64,000 bases of DNA from Nyssa sinensis (lineage: Eukaryota; Streptophyta; Magnoliopsida; Cornales; Nyssaceae), in assembly GCA_008638375.1 (NCBI GenBank), contig CM018032.1, positions 5,242,501 through 5,306,500 on the forward strand, in the 5' to 3' direction. Position numbers and translations under genes: made by a program. Shown here one piece after another: positions 1 to 10,824 of the stretch (position 1 is its first letter; the number at the start of each line of letters is the position of its first letter). The notes under the pieces are model-generated. The model was not told where the DNA came from. It saw only the letters and a program-made list of their open reading frames with translations, and made no database searches.

Positions 1-282
1 ATTTTAAATATTCAATATATATATATAGAGAGAGAGGTTATGTAATGCCTTAACTAATCAACTTTATATACTATTACGTTAATATTTTGAACTTTTTTTA
101 AGGCACTAATCTATATTCAAATGCAAGAGACAGTATGACGTAAATTCCATTAGAACTAGCTTTCAGGTGGGTTAGTGTTGGGTGGTCCTTGTATCTCCAA
201 AACAAACTTTAAAATTAGGGGCATTAGAGTAAAAGTACCAAAGACATGATTGATGAACCCTGATAATGACCCGCGCGCTGTG

Positions 283-289
283 TATAAAA
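283..289 (+). promoter_or_regulatory. TATA box of the NSP2-like gene
   Basis: TATAAAA lies in the context TGTATAAAAG, about 265 bases before the start codon. A start of transcription near 312-320 would give a 5' leader of about 235 bases, which would include the two upstream ORFs and a CT-rich tract. Position and motif fit a plant core promoter. The start site itself is inferred. Confidence 0.6.
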
Positions 290-356
290 GCCAACCAGGC
301 CCAAGCCTAGTGATCAGCAGCTCATCTTAGTCATTAATCCTCTTTTAATCCTTTCT

Positions 357-398
357 ATGGGATTTCCCACAAACTATGTCGGCCGTATGTCTTCATAG
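357..398 (+). CDS. Upstream ORF 1 in the NSP2 leader (13 aa)
   Basis: A 13-codon ORF (MGFPTNYVGRMSS, then TAG) lies 153 bases before the main start and in the same frame, closed by its own stop. It falls inside the leader implied by the TATA box at 283. It overlaps the second, longer upstream ORF in another frame. An upstream ORF here would be expected to lower translation of the main ORF. Whether the peptide is conserved cannot be judged from one sequence. Confidence 0.4.
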   Translation: MGFPTNYVGRMSS

Positions 399-471
399 CC
401 TTACAGCTCTCCCCAAACGAGGTCGAGCGTGGCTTTTTTTAGCTTCCCTACCTTCACTATCCCTTGTTTAA
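376..471 (+). CDS. Upstream ORF 2 in the NSP2 leader (31 aa)
   Basis: A 31-codon ORF starts with MSAVCLHSLTALPKRGR and ends at TAA 469-471. It overlaps upstream ORF 1 in the +1 frame and stops 80 bases before the NSP2 start. The peptide has a short basic patch followed by a leucine-rich stretch. Its length and position make it a candidate regulatory upstream ORF. Expression is inferred, not shown. Confidence 0.35.
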   Translation: MSAVCLHSLTALPKRGRAWLFLASLPSLSLV

Positions 472-475
472 TTCA

Positions 476-494
476 GCTCTCTCTCTCTCTCTCT
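476..494 (+). repeat. CT dinucleotide tract in NSP2 5' leader
   Basis: An uninterrupted pyrimidine CT repeat lies 57 bases before the start codon. Such tracts are common in plant leaders and are length-variable. It may act as a Y-patch or GAGA-type element, which is inference. Confidence 0.7.
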
Positions 495-551
495 CCATTT
501 AAATCTGGAACATCCTGAGTCAATTTAAGGTCACACCAAGCTAGCTTAGTT

Positions 552-2027
552 ATGGCCATGGTCGTCGATGACGCCGTTGCCGACCTCGACTTTTCCTGTT
601 ACAGCCCCACCACAAGGTCCACCTCCACCACCACCACTACAGAGGATGACTATGGGTGCAACTGGAACAATTGGTCGCCGGTCGTCGACTGGGATGCACT
701 TTCAGGCGGTCACGACGACTTCCATGACCTCATTGAATCGATGATGGACGACAATAGCGAGCTGCACCACCCACCTAGGGTCCAAGAAGGGTGCAACTCT
801 GTGTCCATTGACACAGTGATGGTCGATGAAGAAACAAAGAGCGCCGACGATTTCAAAGGACTGAGGCTCGTCCATCTCCTGATGGCCGCCGCCGAGGCGC
901 TGACCGGCGTGAACAAGAGCCGTGAACTGGCTCGGGTGATATTGGTTCGGCTCAAGGAGTTGGTGTCTCCAACTGATGGCTCTAACATGGAGAGGTTGGC
1001 GGCCTATTTTACCGACGCCCTTCAGGGTTTGCTAGAAGGCGCCGGTGGTGTCCACGGTAAGCACATGTTGAGTAATGGACCCCACCACCGTCATGATCAC
1101 CATCAGACGGACGTCCTTGCCGCATTTCAGTTGTTACAGGACATGTCCCCTTATGTTAAGTTCGGACACTTCACAGCCAATCAAGCAATTTTAGAAGCTG
1201 TGGCACATGATAAGCGGGTCCACATAATTGACTATGATATCATGGAGGGGATTCAATGGGCATCGTTGATGCAAGCACTAGTATCAAGAAAAGATGGTCC
1301 ACCGGCTCCACACCTTAGGATCACTGCACTATCAAGAGGTGGGAACGGTCGGCGATCGATCGGGAACGTCCAAGAGACCGGTCGCCGTTTGATTGCATTC
1401 GCGGCATCGATTGGCCAATCATTTTCTTTCCATCAGTGTAGGTTGGACTCAGACGAGACATTTCGACCATCTGCTTTAAAATTGGTCAAAGGAGAGGCCT
1501 TAATTATCAATTGTATGCTACACTTGCCTCACTTTAGCTATCGTGCGCCGGACTCAATTGTTTCATTTTTATTCGGAGCCAAGACCCTCAGCCCGAGGTT
1601 AGTTACCCTAGTGGAGGAGGAGGTGGGACCGACGGGGGACGGAGGGTTTGTAGGCCGATTCATGGACACATTGCACCATTACTCTGCGGTGTACGACTCG
1701 CTTGAGGCCGGATTTCCGATGCAAGGTCGGGCTCGAGCATTGGTGGAGCGGGTCTTCTTGGGGCCCCGGATATCCACATCATTGGCGCGAATTTATCATA
1801 CGCACGGGGAGGAGGAGAGCTGCTCTTGGGGGGAATGGTTGCTTGCAGCTGGGTTCCGTCCCATTAACATAAGCTTCGCCAACCACTGTCAAGCAAAATT
1901 GTTGTTAGGACTCTTCAACGATGGTTATAGGGTGGAGGAGTTAACCAAGAATAGGCTCGTTTTAGGTTGGAAATCCCGACGTTTGCTTTCAGCCTCTATT
2001 TGGACTTCTCCAGATCCTGATATGTAA
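552..2027 (+). CDS. NSP2: GRAS-family transcriptional regulator, NSP2 type
   Basis: This is a 491-residue intronless protein. The N-terminus is acidic and Ser/Thr-rich with a short poly-Thr run (about 1-100). The GRAS domain follows: leucine heptad region I from about 104 ([14 protein letters not shown]), VHIID at 223-227 inside [14 protein letters not shown], leucine heptad region II around 255-345, a PFYRE-like block near 369-395, and a SAW block at 426-484 ([10 protein letters not shown] to SASIW). The stretch [20 protein letters not shown] (259-278) is characteristic of the NSP2 clade. Known family role: a nuclear regulator that partners NSP1, promotes strigolactone biosynthesis genes such as D27, and is needed for nodulation signalling and full mycorrhization. 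The length and single exon fit the family. The reading frame is undamaged. No neighbouring gene in the window appears functionally linked. Confidence 0.93.
   Translation: MAMVVDDAVADLDFSCYSPTTRSTSTTTTTEDDYGCNWNNWSPVVDWDALSGGHDDFHDLIESMMDDNSELHHPPRVQEGCNSVSIDTVMVDEETKSADDFKGLRLVHLLMAAAEALTGVNKSRELARVILVRLKELVSPTDGSNMERLAAYFTDALQGLLEGAGGVHGKHMLSNGPHHRHDHHQTDVLAAFQLLQDMSPYVKFGHFTANQAILEAVAHDKRVHIIDYDIMEGIQWASLMQALVSRKDGPPAPHLRITALSRGGNGRRSIGNVQETGRRLIAFAASIGQSFSFHQCRLDSDETFRPSALKLVKGEALIINCMLHLPHFSYRAPDSIVSFLFGAKTLSPRLVTLVEEEVGPTGDGGFVGRFMDTLHHYSAVYDSLEAGFPMQGRARALVERVFLGPRISTSLARIYHTHGEEESCSWGEWLLAAGFRPINISFANHCQAKLLLGLFNDGYRVEELTKNRLVLGWKSRRLLSASIWTSPDPDM
934..954 (+). promoter_or_regulatory. 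Probable miR171h target site inside NSP2
   Basis: The coding segment contains TGATATTGGTTCGGCTCA, the recognisable miR171-class target core, coding for residues of the [10 protein letters not shown] stretch (about 128-136). In legumes and other mycorrhizal plants NSP2 transcripts are cleaved by miR171h at this position in leucine heptad region I. This restricts fungal colonisation to part of the root. The match is by recognition. No miR171 precursor is visible in the window. Confidence 0.75.
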
Positions 2028-2345
2028 ATTATGAGCTTCTTTTTTACTTTTCATTTTGCCCCTTTTTATTTTTATTATTTGTCATTTTGCTCCCCTTTAT
2101 CTCACTTCTTTTTCTATCCCCCTTATCTCCTAGCTTATGAATGAGATTTTTCCACAATCTTGAGCAAAATGTGGAGTTTTAGAAAACATTTACTTATCAA
2201 AATATTGGACCGTTGTGTTTTAAGTGTGCCATGCTCTGAAATTGTGTTTATGTTTCTAAATGTAACATTTCTTCTTCTTTTTTTTATGCCTTGCACATAT
2301 AATATACAATTCTGATTTTTTTTTAACAGACATTGAGATTCTATA

Positions 2346-2361
2346 TATATGTGTATGTATG

Positions 2362-2423
<62 letters not shown>
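2346..2423 (+). repeat. Compound microsatellite (TA)n(GA)n
   Basis: A run of alternating TA (2362-2379) passes directly into about 22 GA units (2380-2423), 320 bases after the NSP2 stop. Small ORFs read through it are artefacts of the repeat. A similar but short (TA)(GA) tract is at 16-37. Confidence 0.9.
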
Positions 2424-2429
<6 letters not shown>

Positions 2430-2835
2430 TTGGTGGTTAGCAAATCCCTCTCTCCCATGTGTAAGGCTGCCTTTTATATGGAAATATCCCTGAAGTATAT
2501 ACACGATTATTCCACCAACGTGCCTTCAGAACAAACCTTGGTTTGGGTTTGTATGTGAAAAAAAAAATTGAACTTAAAAAAAAAAAAAACACAAAGAAAT
2601 AGATAATTTATAGCAGAGATACTTGCTGATGCCATCTCCCTCTCAGCATTTCTCATTTAAAACACATAGTTTATTTTGTTTAATTATTAGGGATCATGAG
2701 AAGATCCTTCTCGGCAACAAGTCAGCATTGTTAGCCCCACTTTTTTGGTCTTTGTTTATGTATATCTATATATATTAAACATGCTTTGGCAAAAACTATG
2801 TCTCTATCTTTGCATCATCAAAAGGCCCATCAAGT

Positions 2836-2910
2836 ATGTGTGTGTATACACACACACACACACACATACACGCACATGTGTATATGTCCATGTATACACA
2901 CACAATGGAC
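2836..2910 (+). repeat. CA/TG microsatellite
   Basis: Alternating TGTG and CACA tracts, partly self-complementary, could fold as a hairpin. It lies in AT-rich intergenic DNA with no coding signal between 2028 and 3985. Confidence 0.7.
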
Positions 2911-3129
2911 CGTTAACTCTGATTTTCTTAAAATAATGAGATCTAAACCTTACATATACTCTTAGAATTGTTCTTTTGGAGAAATAAAAAATTGAATCCG
3001 ATTTTATTTTATTTTTTGACTTTTTACTGAATTTATAAATTCCCATGTTATATGTTAATTTTTTTATACCAAATTTCAATGAATTTATCCGAATTTTGGA
3101 AAATCTTGGTCTAATGGATGCCAAAATTA

Positions 3130-3133
<4 letters not shown>

Positions 3134-3179
<46 letters not shown>
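3134..3179. repeat. (AT)n microsatellite
   Basis: About 23 uninterrupted AT units form a perfect self-complementary tract. A shorter (TA)n tract lies at 3737-3761. The whole stretch 2424-3985 is otherwise unremarkable intergenic DNA in which I see no gene. Confidence 0.9.
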
Positions 3180-3182
<3 letters not shown>

Positions 3183-3984
3183 GTCATTTTTTCCTGAATT
3201 TGGTTGAATATTTTGTCCTTTGGTTTGAAATTTTTTCTAGACAAATTTTCTCATATTCGAGTTAAGAAGACCAATCCATATATATCCAAATTTCGCTTAT
3301 GAATAAAGTCTGCAAATTATGAAAGCATGTGGAATAGAAACTGGAAAGCTTAATGGAGCCAAGCTGCTACCCTGATCCTGTAATTTAAGGCCAGAAATGG
3401 GACTGCTTTTGTTGAAATGGGCCTTCTTTTTTATGTGCACTTTTTGTTAGCCCAAAATTGACAAGATCTAAAGGGATGGGCCTTCTCTTTTAGGGCTCTC
3501 TTTGTCCTCAATGGGTATTCAAAGTTGCATCATAATTCCTGTCCTGATTTGGTAACATTGATGGGCTTTTATGTTGACCAACCCAGACCAGACCTAATTG
3601 GTTCATTTATAAATACAATTGACAAGACATTTTTTTTTGCAATTCAAGCATTATTTCGTATTGAAATCATTTGTGATTTTAGAGTTATTTACAAAATTAC
3701 CGTTAAAACAATAAGATAATTTTTTAAATAATAATCTATATATATATATATATATATATATGAAGAAACTTTAAAACATCTATTCTTATTTTGCAGTCAT
3801 TTAGAAATAATTTAATAGTTAGGTGTGTAAGCTGAAATTCACACTTTGATTCTTTGACCATTTTTGCTACTTCATTCATTGCTATTTTTGGTGTCTTAGA
3901 TCCTAAGTTAGAGTTTGAGAGTGAATTCTGATAGTTTGATAGCTTTGTCGAATTATCCGGGTTTTATATATAATGATGGGAGAT

Positions 3985-4148
3985 AAGCAATGACGGATTC
4001 AATTGGGAGATAAGTGGGGGTCATAGTCTTTCTAAAAATTTTGATATTATATTTTTTATCATTAATTTTATTAGAATATTTTAACAAAATACAACTTGCC
4101 CTCTCTAATTTTTTTTATATATTCACATGAAACCCCATGGTGTTGGAC
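3985..4148 (-). mobile_element. hAT-type MITE, truncated copy 1
   Basis: It begins with GACGGATTCAATTGGG and continues with sequence that is the reverse complement of the MITE at 36630-36929, including the TTAGAATATTTTAACAAAAT block. It stops where the Ty3/gypsy LTR begins at 4149. The missing end is not found on the far side of the retrotransposon at 9379. A third relative is at 44800-45006. Confidence 0.55.
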
Positions 4149-4563
4149 TAATTGGTCCCAATCAAAGCTACTTAAGAGATTTGTAAAATAATACTTTACT
4201 TAAGGTGAGAATGAACCTTGTAATTTTATTTGAATTTCGCTATCCTCTGCATTGCCAAATGACAGAGTTTAAATACATAAAGGACTCAACTACTTCTCTA
4301 AACAAAAGGAGTGAAACAGCTAGTTGACAATAAAATAGCCAACAATTATGAAATAATGGAAATATTTTTTCTAACTTATTGACCGATTCCTAAGCAAACA
4401 AAATAACAGCAATAACAACTAATGGAAATATTCTCTTTAACTTATTGACCGATTCCTAAGCAAACAAAATAATAGCAATAACAGCTAATGCAAATCTTAA
4501 GCCATAATCTGCCAGCACATGGCCCAAGTTACTCGTCACTTTGCATGCTCAATCTCAATCCTT
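4149..4563 (-). repeat. 3' LTR of the gypsy element
   Basis: This is a direct repeat of 8964-9378 with the same length and about 96% identity by eye. It contains an internal tandem duplication of about 66 bp (roughly 4355-4490, the TTATTGACCGATTCCTAAGC block twice). The duplication is present in both LTRs and so was fixed before insertion. Confidence 0.9.
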
Positions 4564-4574
4564 GTATCTTGGAT

Positions 4575-5657
4575 TCTTGATAGGCACTCGAGTTGACCTT
4601 CTTTCAGTGGAACCTTGTCCTCAAGGTTCAAGTTGATGAACCTGTTCCGCAGCTCTTGTGTATTTTCCCACGTAGCATGTTCTTTTGGAAGCCTTTTCCG
4701 TTGGACAAGGCTTTTCTCAATAAAACTTGATCCTTTCCTAACCCATCAAGTATCCAAAATAGCTTCAAGTTCCATAATAATGTCACTATCATCAGCTATG
4801 GGCGGCAAATCAATACTAGTGGCATTAATCTCCCCTACTTTCTTTTTAAGCATTGAAACATGAAAAATAGGGTGAATTTGGGAACCCTCAGGAAATTTGA
4901 GTTTGTAAGCTACCTTTTCAACCTTTGCTTCAATTTGGTATGGACCATAAAAGCGACTAACCAACTTTTGGTATGCTCTCTTATAGACAATTTGTTGTCG
5001 ATAAGGATGGAGTTTAATGAAGACCAAATCCCCCACTTGAAATTCCACGTGTCTTCTTTTTGAATCGGCCACTTGTTTCATTCGATTAACTGCTGCATGT
5101 AAATTAATTTTGAGCTGCTGTAAAATGGAATTTCGTGATACCATTGTCTGGTCCACTTCATCAACAGACGATGCTCCAACTTGATAATATGGAATACTCG
5201 GTGGTGACCTCCCATAGAGAGCTTGAAAGGGTGTCATCCCAATAAAGGAGTGGTATGTAGTGTTGTACCAAAATTCAACCCATGGAAGAAAAGAACTCCA
5301 CTTTCGAGGTTGGTGAGAAACAAAACATTGAAGATATTGCTCGACACACCTGTTAACTACCTCGGATTGACCATTTATTTGGGGATGATAGGCAGAGCTT
5401 ATGTGCAGCTTAGTACCCGACATTTTGAAAAATTCACGCCAAAAGTGACTGATGAAAATGGGATCTCTGTCACTAATAATTGATTTTGGCATACCATGAA
5501 GCTTGACAATACCTTTTACAAATTTTTCAGCTACCATTTTTGCCGTATAAGGATGCGACAAAGCCAAAAAATGAGCTGATTTACTGAGGCGGTCAACTAC
5601 CACAAAAATCGTGCTTTTGCCATTAGATGGTGGTAACCTGTCAATAAAATCCATGGT
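4575..5657 (-). pseudogene. Gypsy integrase core and chromodomain-like tail
   Basis: An open frame of 302 codons (5654-4746) carries the integrase core. The DDE residues look intact: the Asp in VVDRLSKSAHF, the Asp in SDRDPIF, and the Glu in NGQSEVVNR. After the core comes the GPY/F-like FYGPYQIEAKV and the IHPIFHVSMLKK motif typical of gypsy integrases. A stop ends the open frame before the chromodomain-like tail, which continues in a readable frame to about 4575. The integrase part reads well but is separated from the upstream pol by stops, so I treat it as part of a dead polyprotein. Confidence 0.85.
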
Positions 5658-5801
5658 GATGTCATCCCAGACTTGTTAAGGGATGGGCAATGGTTGGATA
5701 AGACCCACTGGAGATAAAGTTTGTGTTTTATTCCTTTGGCAAACAGTGCAAGATGCTATATATTGTTGAATTGCCTTATGCATTGATGGCTAATAGAATC
5801 A

Positions 5802-7400
5802 TTATGCCAATCGTTTGTACGTTCTCAATACCCCAGAATGTCCTCCTGATGGTGAATCATGGAATTCCTGCAATAGCTGATTGACAAGATGGGAATTAGG
5901 AGGAATTACTATATGATTTTTATAGCATACCAAACCATTTCGCCATTTATAGGGAGCTCTAGGATTTTCTGTTGCAAGCTTGCCAATTTGGACCATGTAG
6001 GGGTGCTCCTTGGCTTCAATCATGATTGCATTCCACAAAGATGTTTGAGGGACAGAAAGAGTATTAAGGCTAGGGCTGCCTATTACTCTTGATAAAGCAT
6101 CAGCAGCGGAATTCTCCCTTCCCGGTTTGTAAGTGATCTCATAGTCATACCCTAGCAATTTGGACACCTACTTCTGTTGTTCTGGCGTCACTATAGGCTG
6201 CTCCATCAAATACTTGAGGCTGCGGTAGTCAATTTGGATGTAAAACTTTCGGCCCAACAAGTAAGGACGCCAAGTTTGAATAGCTTGAACAATGGCAAGC
6301 ATTTCTTTAGCATAGGGAGACCATGATTGCTTTGTGATTCCCAAGGCTCGACTCATGAATGCTATAGGTTTCCCTTGTTGAGTTAACACCACTCCAATGC
6401 TAGCACCTGAAGCATCAGATTCAATTACAAATGGTTCATTAAAGTTTGGCATAGCAAGTGTAGGAGTAAAAGTCATTGCTTGCTTCAAAGCCTTGAATGC
6501 ATCCTCTGTCTCTTCTGTCCATCTAAATTGCCCCTTTTTTAAGAGGTTAGTGAGTGGCCGAGCTATAACTCTATAATTGCGAACGAACTTTTTGTAATAA
6601 CCTGTAAGGCCTAAGAATCCACGCAAGTCAGAAATATTAATGGGTCTAGGCCAATTAAGCATAGCCTTAATTTTCCCTTGGTCCACCTTGACACCTTGTG
6701 AAGTTACAATGTGACCCAAATATTCAATTTCATGCTGGCCAAATGCACACTTGCTAAGCTTGATGAAAAATTTGTGATGCCTTAATATTTCAAAAGCCTT
6801 TTTAACATGTTCAAGATGCCTGGGCCAATTGGGGCTATAAATTAGAATATCATCAAAAAAGACTAACACAAATTTTCGAAGATATGGATGGAATATTGAA
6901 TTCATAATGGCCTAAAAAGTTGAAGGAGCATTACACAAGCCAAAGGGCATAACCAAATATTCATAATGACCATTGTGTGTACGAAAGGCAGTTTTGTGAA
7001 TGTCTAATGGATGTACCCGTACCTGGTGATAACCTGATCGTAAATCAAGTTTAGTAAAAAGGTTGCCCCATAGAGTTCATCAAGCATATCATCAACGGTG
7101 GGAATAGGAAATCTATCCTTGATGGTTACAGCATTAAGAGCTTTATAGTATGTACAAAAAGGCCAAGTTCCTTCTTTCTTTTTTACTAACAAAACAGGAG
7201 AAGAAAATGGACTTCTGCTAGACCTTATTAGCCCCAATTTTAACATGTCATGAACTTGTTTTTCTATTTCAACTTTTTAAAAATAAGCATACCTGTATGG
7301 TCGTACATTAATTGGCTTAGTCCCCTCCTTGAGATTGATGTGGTGATCTATCTCTCTTTTTGGTGGAAGCTGCTTTGGTTTTTGATAAATGTCCTCAAAT
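5802..7400 (-). pseudogene. Gypsy reverse transcriptase, RNase H and integrase N-terminus
   Basis: Fragments in order along the minus strand are: the RT start (LPPKREIDHHI near 7375), RT fingers and palm at 7246-7004 (SPFSSPVLLVKKKEGTW), the RT catalytic block at 6905-6168 with FVLVFFDDILIYS (the YxDD equivalent) followed by RNase H (ESDASGASIGVVL), and the integrase zinc-binding region at 6167-5802 (HDSPSGGHSGVLRTYKRL). Stops or frameshifts occur near 7260, 7060, 6910 and 6168. Confidence 0.85.
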
Positions 7401-7576
7401 TCTTGTCATAAATGTTGCATTTCCGGTTGAATTCTTTGAGGCATTTCTTCCATGGCTGCTTGTATACAAACGGCAAATATAGAATTTCCCTACTTCATTT
7501 CTTTTGAAATTGTTTTGAACTTTGTAGGTTGAATTGGTTGGTTTTCAATTCCTTCCAATTGATAGCGCTGGCCCTT

Positions 7577-8941
7577 CTATAAAAACTCCATTGTCATTCT
7601 TTTCCAATCACAAACCACCGTGCCCAATTGTTCAAGCCAATGAACCCCTAGCACCATATACAACCCAATCAACGATAATGAATAAAGAGTTAAGGTAAAT
7701 GAAATACCTTGCAATAGGAATTGAACACTTTCAAACCTGCCTTGGCACTTTAATGGATCACCATTAGCCACTTTCACATTAAAGGGTTCAGTTGGCACCA
7801 CCGATAATTGAAACAATTCGGCTATCTTTACATTGATGAAATTATAAGTTGACCCACTATCAATAAGAACAATCAGTTCACGTGGTCCCACTTTAGCCGA
7901 GATTCGAATGGTTTTGGTTGTTGACCACCCGGTGAAAGCATGGAGTGAAATTTCAAGTTCACCTCTAAAGTTGGCGTAAGCTCTCTCTTCGTCATCTGTT
8001 TCACTTTCGTCATAATTTCCTTCAAGCAACAGCAACTGCGGTCTTTTGCATTTGTGCCCCGGTACAAATTTCTCGTCGCAATTAAAACAAAGGCCTTGAG
8101 CACGCTTCTTTTGCATCTCATCCCAAGTGAGTCGTTTCATTGGTGAAGCAGACTTCAATTTCATTGGTAAAGAGTCGGTAGTGGTCCTATGGAATAGACG
8201 TATGGCCTTCTTTTGACGGTTCAGCTGTTCATCCCGCATTCTATCCAAACTGATGGCTTCCTTCAAGGATTTTGGCTTAAACATCCGAATTCCATCTGTT
8301 ATTTCAGGTTTAAGACCTCCCATAAAAGTGCCCACCAATGCCTTTTGAGTCCACCTTGCACTCTGTTTCCCAATCTTTCAAATTCCTTTTAGTACTCACG
8401 TAAGGTTCCCATTTGTCTTATTTTTTTATAAAGACTCGTCAAAGTCCTCACAATCCATTGGACCAAAACGAGACCATAATTCCTTTTCAAAAATTACCCA
8501 TGTCACTTCTTCATCCTGGTAAGTTCGTTGTAACCATTGCCACCATTGGTTTGCCTCATCTTCGAGATGGTAAGAAGCCAATGACACTTTTTGAGTTTCG
8601 GTGGTGCCTTAGTATTTAAAGAATTGGTTCACTTTGTTGAACCATTCAGTAGGGTTATCTCCTAAGAATTTTGGAAATTCGAGTTTCGCCAATTTGGATG
8701 CGAACACCTGTCTGCCACCTTCCATATTCTCCATGGATTCTTCTCTGTTGTGGCGAGATCAACCATTAGTGTTGCTGCTGGACCCTTCTTTGTTTGGAAG
8801 CAAAGCCAGGCTTAGTTGATTAATGGTATCTCCCATCTATTGAAGCTTGTCAACAATACCAAGCTCCAACCGACTCATACTATCTTGAAGTCCCCCAAGA
8901 TCCGCTTCTAAATTCTCGATTCTCTCTTTGTTGGTAGCCAT
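7577..8941 (-). pseudogene. Gypsy gag and protease
   Basis: Gag begins at ATG 8941 (MATNKERIENLEADLGGL), 8 bases downstream of the primer site, and hits an early TAG after about 34 codons. Further breaks follow before the open stretch 8338-7577. That stretch contains the gag zinc knuckle (CFNCDEKFVPGHKC) and the protease active site LIDSGSTYNFI with its DSG triad intact. In an active element this would be one Gag-Pol frame. Confidence 0.85.
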
Positions 8942-8948
8942 AATGTGT

Positions 8949-8961
8949 AGCTTTGATACCA
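8949..8961 (-). promoter_or_regulatory. Primer binding site of the gypsy element
   Basis: The complement reads TGGTATCAAAGCT directly beside the LTR at 8964. It matches the 3' end of initiator tRNA-Met except for one base in the usual TGGTATCAGAGC. Confidence 0.8.
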
Positions 8962-8963
8962 AA

Positions 8964-9378
8964 TGATTGGTCCCAGTCAAAGTTACTTAAGAGATTTGTA
9001 AAATAATACTCTACTTAAGGTGAGAATGAACCTTGTAATTTTATTTGAATTTCGCTGCCCTCTGCATTGCCAAATGACAGAGTTTAAATACATAAAGCAC
9101 TCAACTACTTCTCTAAACAAAAGGAGTGAAACAACTAGTTGACAATAAAATAGCCAACAATTATGAAATAATGAAAATATTCTCTCTAACTTATTGACCG
9201 ATTCCTAAGCAAACAAAATAACAGCAATAACAGCTAATGGAAATATTCTCTCTAACTTATTGACTGATTCCTAAGCAAACAAAATAACAGCAATAACAAC
9301 TAATACAAATCTTAAGCCATAATCTGCCAGCACATGGCCCAAGTTACTCATCACTTTGCATGCTCAATCTCAATCCTT
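8964..9378 (-). repeat. 5' LTR of the gypsy element
   Basis: It begins TGATTGGTCCC and is the partner of 4149-4563. The promoter for the element would lie here. The flank after 9378 shows no match to the five bases before 4149. Confidence 0.9.
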
Positions 9379-9581
9379 ATAGTTGATCTTCTTGGCTTAT
9401 CATGGACCATGGGGATTGATGGCCAACATACTTGAGCAAATTGAGGAAGTTAATTTCTGATCCCTAGTTAATGTGGGAATGGTGTAACGACCAAACAACC
9501 TGAATGGTTTGGACTTAATGAAGCATAGCGTCTTGGACGAACACCTAATCTCACAAAAGACAATCAAAAGACATAATACTT

Positions 9582-10824
9582 GGGGCATATTTGGTATATT
9601 GGAATAGAATAAGATAGAAATAAAATAGCATCAAGAATAAAATGTAATAGGAATGGAATAGAAATAATTATTCCATTCTTTTGTTTGGATGAATACCTAA
9701 TAATGAAATAACAATTATATTCCTGTATTTGGTTTGAACTATCAAATTGTTGGAATGGTGTTAATCTTAAGTTAGATATTCAAAGTACTTGTATAAATTT
9801 CAAAGCTTTTATGTACATTGAATGAAAAAAATCAACTTGCATTTTTTTTATTGGCTAAAAAAAATTAAAAATTTTATTACAATAACAATTACAACCCAGA
9901 ATTAAAAAACATCCAACATCACAAGAGCCATAAATCAAAACAGAAGCCCCTATTCCCAAAGGTGGAAGCATATCAACAGGTAGCAAAAAATAAAACTCAA
10001 AATAATAATAAACTTCAAAGGACTAATAAACACCTTGACCCCATAACAACATCTTTGCAAACACCATTACCCACCACAACTGAGCAGCAACCAAATCTTG
10101 AATAGAACAGTAAACAATATGGAAAAGCAATCAAAACTCCTAAAACAAAACTGGTGCAAAACCGCTTATAAAAAAAAAAAAAAGAATTCCTTGGCAAGTA
10201 GCAACATCAAATCTTACAACTTTTATATATTATCCTATCTAATTCAACATAAGTTCAAATTGTATTCCACAACATTCCAAATATTGTCATCCATTTTTTA
10301 AAATATACCAAGTTTCACTGAATAATACGAATGTCTTTAATCGAAACCCTGCACTGAATAATACATTTTGTGTATGTGTGTGTGTATGGCTATATATATT
10401 GATATAGATCTTTATCTGTATAGCGTTAAGAAGAAGAAGAATATGATGAAGAATAAGAAAAAGAAAAAAATAAAGAAGGAAAGGAAGAAGAATATGGCAA
10501 TAATAAAATACAGAGAATAGAGGATGAGATTGAAGACAAACTTGTAAAGATCAATGGAAAACAAGAGAGAGTAACGTGAAGCTTGAATTGATATAGGGTT
10601 GGGTTTTTTTTAGCGAGATTTTAATCGGGGGTCATTTCTGTGGAAATGGAATGAGCATTCCACGACTTTTGGTAAGGAATTGCGAATCTGGCTTCTTTGA
10701 GAATAGTCATTCCATTTGGAATGATCATTGCTGCCTAAAAAGTTTAAACAAATGCGGGAATAGAATTGCTTCAAGAATGTGCATTCCATTCCTACCCTCA
10801 TTCCAGCCTACCAAACGTGGCCTT
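9582..10824. mobile_element. Putative non-autonomous DNA transposon with TTTGGTA ends
   Basis: The left end GGGGCATATTTGGTA and the right end (complement GGCCACGTTTGGTAGG) are imperfect inverted repeats. Both are followed inward by GGAATRGAAT-rich sequence. The GGGCC...GTTTGG style of end resembles PIF/Harbinger- or hAT-type elements. The interior is AT-rich and non-coding, with a purine-rich run at 10427-10490 (AAGAAGAAG type). No clean target-site duplication is visible, so the limits are approximate. Confidence 0.45.

Larger units (their letters stand above)
4149..9378 (-). mobile_element. Decayed Ty3/gypsy chromovirus with two LTRs
   Basis: The element is 5.23 kb on the minus strand. Two 415-bp LTRs flank gag, protease, reverse transcriptase, RNase H, integrase and a C-terminal chromodomain-like tail, in gypsy order. 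The primer site matches initiator tRNA-Met. The chromodomain-like end (W..P..ATWE....L, then NLEDKV near 4600-4660 on the complement) and small size suggest a compact Reina-like chromovirus, which is inference. Several stops and frameshifts break the polyprotein, so it is not autonomous. My hand alignment of the LTRs gives about 18 differences in 415, nearly all transitions, so the insertion is fairly young. No target-site duplication was found. The left end begins TA where TG is expected. Confidence 0.9.

Noticed and set aside
710..988. 92-codon ORF on the minus strand opposite NSP2
   Set aside because: It is a shadow of the GRAS coding frame, with no domain and no promoter.
2135..2558. Several ORFs with SLSLSL or RERERE repeats
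   Set aside because: They are read straight through the (GA)n and (TA)n microsatellite.
4615..5483. Plus-strand ORFs inside the gypsy element
   Set aside because: They lie opposite the integrase frame and show no domain.
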